Of a stretch of 64,000 bases of DNA, positions 59,411 to 64,000 are shown in pieces; position 1 is the first letter of the stretch, and every line of letters begins with the position of its first letter. Below the pieces are notes generated by a model, which did not search any database, was not told where the DNA came from, and saw nothing but the letters and a program-made list of their open reading frames with translations. Source of the stretch: Trichoplax sp. H2. Lineage: Eukaryota > Placozoa > Uniplacotomia > Trichoplacea. Location of the stretch: assembly GCA_003344405.1 (NCBI GenBank), contig NOWV01000028.1, positions 553,332-617,331 of the forward strand, read 5' to 3'. The position numbers and the translations under genes are program-made.

Positions 59411-62279
59411 TCTCGTCTAATTGACAACGTTGACTTCTTTTTTGCTTTCAAAAGATGATATAAAGATGATCTGCAAGCTGAATTAAGATGATAGAATCAG
59501 GCCAATAGTCAATGTCTCTTAGCGTAAAATGATAGTAACTTTGCATCAAATGTTTTTAATGAACACGTAGAATGGTTAATTATAAAATTTTTTATTGTTT
59601 TTGTATATCATCAAGTATCTATCCAGTTAGGATAATATAACAGCTTGAGGCATACCTTACCAGAATATTTCTATAGCAGTCAATTAATATGATCGATAGG
59701 AAAGAAGATTTTAAAGCTGAAATGTTGATGGCATTCGGCAAAATCAGTAGTAATCGACGCCTACAGGGAGCAAAAATATCATTAAATGGCCACAACGTAC
59801 GTTACTATTTATGTTGCAAATATGCAGCGGATGTCATTATAATTATCATTTCTTACCTTTAATTTCCCGGCAAAACACGTCTTAGTCTATTGCGTTTTCA
59901 ACTTTCAGCTGTATCAAACACTACTATATTTCAGTATAGCCTTTCGAAGATGACTCATAGTCAATTCATTTCAATTACAGTATTATTATAGTGCCTTAGC
60001 CAATGATATTCACGGCATAGAAAGAGTGTGCTATAGCCTGACAAAGAAATTGTTTAGGCGTTGCCATTACAACGAATAGCAGTTAGATGATGTAATTGCT
60101 ATATTAGGGCTGCTTGCACTATATCTGCGCAATCGCCATCACCTTTATCTTAGATGATTTTATTAGTATTAGTCATATATTTAAAGGGATTTAATGAATG
60201 TTGCATGTTAAAAGTCAAGAATTGTGGGATAGCTTTGTGGGTTAATGTAGATATTAGTTACTTATGCAATAGTTTGGTATAAGCTCGATAAAGAACATTG
60301 CAATTATTCAAATCTATCTACTAGTACTACGCTAACATCAGGTACAATATACTAGATGCTTCAAATCGTATGAATTTGCTCGAGACGATCTATTCTACTT
60401 TTATTCCATTTAGACGTTATAAATATATTTTTACTAAATTGTACGTATCTATTTCAAGTAGCGATAGGGTCATATAAATAATGCAAGTGAATTAGATAGA
60501 CGTATAAAATACTAATGCTTTTATTGTAGGATAATGTCACGGTATGAACCTCCGTGAAGGGTAAATGACTAAATTTAGTGGTTAGCATTTATATACGGAG
60601 ATAATTAATAATGACTTACAATAAGAATTACAGTTGTTATTATTTTGTTGCAGAAAACTATGCTGTACTATATTAAAAGCTCTTATACGGTAACTAAGCT
60701 TAATTGATTATAGTGTTATGTCTTGTAACACTTATGATGAATATCCTGAAGATACTTAATTATAGATGATGCTATGAATAATTCTTTGCATGGACATACT
60801 ATAATCTAGTTGTCTAGAATCGTTCAGTACATGTCTAAGATTATGAATGATTTCTGTATTAATTTAGCTATCCAATACGAACTAAATTTCATGAACTGTT
60901 ATCGCTCATACAAGATAACAGCTACCGAAGGGTATTGAAGCTCGGCAGATAGTTGAATAAAAGAAGAGTTCTATAGTTGTTTAACGTTGAAGCAAAGGCG
61001 TCTAAATTCTTGTAAGATAGCTAAGGGATGCTAAATCCCAGAGACTATAGTAATTTAGAGATTTATTTTACGTTAGCTTTGTTACGAAGCTGGTTTGCGA
61101 TAGATAGGCAATATATTTTATACAGAAAATGATATGTTTGTTTATTATTCTACTAAATTAATCATTCAACTATTCTACCTGGGGTCAAATAAGCTAGTTT
61201 TATGTGATAATATATATTTTTTCTTTATTGCTATCCGTAATAAGCGCACGTCGTCATTAAATAGTTGCATATACATAGTAGGTTGCGATTTGAAGTAACA
61301 TACTTAATTATAGATTGTATATTTGTATATTTTGCGTATTTGTAGAATAATTGCAAAGTATATGCTCTCAATATTGCTGTACTTGCTTACTATACCTGAC
61401 AATACTACTACTTTTATTAAATGCAATAAAAAGAATTAGAAGCCCATAGTTATCATTATAGAACAAGAATGAATTTTTAAATCATGACGTAACAGAAATA
61501 TAATTACAGTAATGCTTGGTATTTTCATATAGAATAAATCTAAGTAAAGCTAATAGCCAATCGTGACCCGATCGAAATTTACCGTACTTCATTCGCTATA
61601 TATTTTGGTCAAAGTTCTATATAGCGTTACAAACTGCGATCAAGGTATGCTAAAATTTTTATTGACTTTCGGGCTAATCAATAATCTGACTTCAAACTTA
61701 TACGCTATAATTTGTTATTATCCCAACTTAGTAGTAAGTAATATGTAATACCTAAAACCAGTCGTATGTCAATAACTTAAATCTTACTTTACTTTAGTAC
61801 TATTATTTAGCCTCAAGAAGTTTCATTAAATTCCAGAAAATTTAAGAAAAATGACGTGCTAATTTAATATGTCGAATACAAAGAAGTGAAGCATTATAAA
61901 TGAAGTTGTTATAAAATCGTGAATATCAGAAATTAATCTACCATTCTTTGCAATATATTTACGGTGATACTTACTTACGCTGGAATTTAAATGATTTGTA
62001 CATAGTTATCTACTAATTGCCGCATTGATAATGAAATTTCAAAAATTTTCCCATTTCTTAAGCTCAAAATACTGCTAATTGATTACGAAATTTAGATAAT
62101 AAAAATGAGTATAAGGCTGCCAAAATGTCATGTGTGAAACGTATAGGGTGGATTTCACGGCAGGCTTTTCATATTTATTTTCATAAACCTAACTGTTCAA
62201 CTAGGCACTTGATAAAAGCTAGTTCCTACTGCGGCTATTTAAATAGTAGCGGTAATTTATAATGTTAACATATTAAGGA
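59411..62279. other. Intergenic, no gene seen
   Basis: AT-rich sequence on both strands. Short frames such as 61563-61748 (+) lack ATG starts or family resemblance. No repeats of note. Confidence 0.4.
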
Positions 62280-63612
62280 CTAGTTTGAAAACATGCAAGT
62301 TTTCTGCATGATTATCATAAATTCGTCTTTACTAATCTGACCATCTCCATCGCAGTCAGCTACATCAATCATATTCTGTAATTCGTGATCAGATAATTTC
62401 ATTCCACATTCTCTTTCAGCTCGCTTTAGATTATCTAAAGTTATTTTTCCACTTTTATCTAGTATTTAACATATTAATGGCAATTTTATTAAGTAAATTT
62501 ATAACTTCAGCAGCCTATCTAAACAAGGTATTAGAAACTATATTTTATAAGTGGCAAAACATGATTGTATCTACTTTTCAATTACAGGAAATTAAGTTAA
62601 ATTGTACAATATCAGCACTCATTACATACCATAGTCAAATAAGTCGAATGCCTAAAAAATTAAAATATAAAATTAAAATTGCTTTCTAAAATTAATGGTA
62701 ATAAATTTTACAGCTTTTAATTGGGCTTGATAAGTATTTCATGTGGCCAAAATATAGTTACTAGGCGAGGAACATGAACTATTGGTAACTACAAGTCTTC
62801 AACGTGAATATACAGAATGCTGCTCGAGAATCGAGACATGTACTATCTTTGAGTATACCTGAGAAATTTCATCGAAAGTTCCTCTATCATTAACGCCTTG
62901 ATCACTAATGAACTCCAGAAAGTCATTGAATGAAAATTGACTATAATCGAAAGCATTTCAATTTCATTAAATTTCCTAAATAATACCGATATCTTTGCGG
63001 TAAATGACACTCACTAGTACTTTATAATTAGTTGCAATACCATTTGCTTTACCGATATATTTATATACCTTTGCAATTTTAAATTAATGCATAATTATTG
63101 ATTCGGTGATGTACGTAAAGATTACAGACAATTTATTTAACCGAAAGAAGGTATTGAAACATTTTATAATATTAATAGTTTATGATTATGCAAAGGTTTT
63201 GAATTTATCTGTGCAGCTAGTGTGAAGCTACCGCATACTTAAATTACGTAATCATTAATTTTCTGTGCATTCACTTTTACTACAGAACTTACAAAATCAT
63301 TTACTCTACCTTGAATTATTCACGCTCAGTTCTTATGTCGTAATGATGACATGGAACATTATTTATGCAGACAAACGCGAAATTAGTATGTTACAAAAGC
63401 TACGATAAATTAAATCAATATGCAATACGAACCTAGCGGAACATTTCGCCACTTAAAAGACAATTTTAAATGTAATGATTCCGTAAAAAACTACTGAGCT
63501 AATTTTATCATTAGACTAGATCGAGACACAGAACTTACCCTGAACAGCGTCTAATTTTAACCTGTAGCCTAGCACTCTTAATGCTCGTTGCATTTCATGA
63601 CATTCCAATGAT
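62280..63612 (-). CDS. Centrin-like EF-hand protein, incomplete
   Basis: Three minus-strand exons are recognised: 63612..63539 (ECHEMQRALRVLGYRLKLD), about 62947..62862 (FNDFLEFISDQGVNDRGTFD) and 62458..62280 ending in TAG. The last encodes two EF-hands: a degenerate loop LDKSGKITLDNLKRA, where DxDxSGxI is reduced, and a perfect one, DCDGDGQISKDEF. It ends IIMQKTCMF, like the KKTSLY/F end of centrins. Order and spacing match the four-EF-hand centrin/caltractin plan, where the N-lobe helix reads KELKVAMRALGF. Two short exons, carrying the second EF loop and the A-F-x-x-F-D start of the third, are not located, and phases between visible exons show they must exist. The first EF-hand and start codon lie upstream, probably beyond 64000. 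Centrins act at centrioles and basal bodies. Confidence 0.75.
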
Positions 63613-64000
63613 CTATAAGAAGAGATCGAATTGTAAAAATATTTTTTTATTAATTTGATATCTTAAAATTTTTAGTTTATTCCATTAGTACTGAATTGCA
63701 TCACCCTATAAATTTAATATCATAAAGATATCACTAAGAGAATGTTCTAATAGAAAATAATGTTTCTAATAAAGATGGGTTTAATACAATATTCGAATGT
63801 ATAATTGTAGAGTTACGAGATGTAATAGATACAACAATTCAAATCGCAAAATGCTTCAAACAAGCCACAGGTCTTTTGTAGAATTTTTAAATTATTATCA
63901 TTATCTAATAGCTAACAATTGCCAAAAGATTAGTCACAAATATAACCGCATAATGAAGATATGACTATCAGATGTTGATGATTAATGATCATTTAGAAAT
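63613..64000. other. Intron or 5' part of the centrin-like gene
   Basis: No exon encoding the first EF-hand loop is visible before the window ends. Treated as intron of the minus-strand gene. Confidence 0.3.

Overview
The window is eukaryotic and almost certainly from an animal. It is AT-rich (roughly two thirds A+T by eye). Genes are broken by short GT-AG introns and code for metazoan families: TBC1D24, SPAG7, an iodothyronine deiodinase, UPF0488/C8orf33, LRRC23, AGTRAP, TTC36, a prokineticin-like secreted protein and a centrin-like protein. Compact genes, low GC and divergence from vertebrate sequences suggest an early-branching animal. A placozoan (Trichoplax-like) is my best guess, from general knowledge and not from any marker in the window. 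Homologues were assigned by reading conserved motifs; no database search was possible. Exon borders were placed by eye, and for most multi-exon genes the splice phases add up to one open frame.

Layout. 0-11 kb is gene-poor: a minus-strand type II membrane protein start (4.07-4.67 kb), a BTB-like orphan exon (5.45 kb), a 57-codon membrane microprotein (7.68 kb) and an ~80-bp minisatellite (9.75-10.31 kb). 11.2-14.4 kb holds a nine-exon TBC1D24 (+). 16.8-17.6 kb holds an intronless deiodinase (-) with an in-frame UGA read as selenocysteine. 19.4-22.9 kb holds SPAG7 (+), whose first intron carries a duplicated block and a 20-N assembly gap. 23.5-24.7 kb holds UPF0488 (-), followed by a ~125-bp tandem array. 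28.2-30.1 kb holds a plant/fungal-type Nudix hydrolase (+). 35.5-38.4 kb holds LRRC23 (+). 38.4-44.9 kb has no recognisable gene.

44.9-45.8 kb holds a secreted cysteine-rich protein with a prokineticin-like pattern (+). 47.6-48.0 kb holds an mS38/AURKAIP1-like exon (-). 49.3-50.3 kb is dense in the palindrome GTACTGTAC and its relatives. 51.4-53.5 kb holds AGTRAP (+), 55.2-55.8 kb an intronless TTC36 (+). 58.0-59.4 kb holds a 243-residue protein with a YAP/FAM181-type TEAD-binding motif (-). 62.3 kb to past 63.6 kb holds a centrin-like EF-hand gene (-) whose 5' end is not found and probably lies outside the window.

The genes do not form an operon or one pathway. LRRC23 and the centrin-like gene point to cilia or basal bodies, the deiodinase and prokineticin-like protein to extracellular or hormone-type chemistry, and the TEAD-motif protein to Hippo-pathway output. 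The strongest leads are the selenocysteine deiodinase, the TEAD-motif protein and the prokineticin-like peptide.
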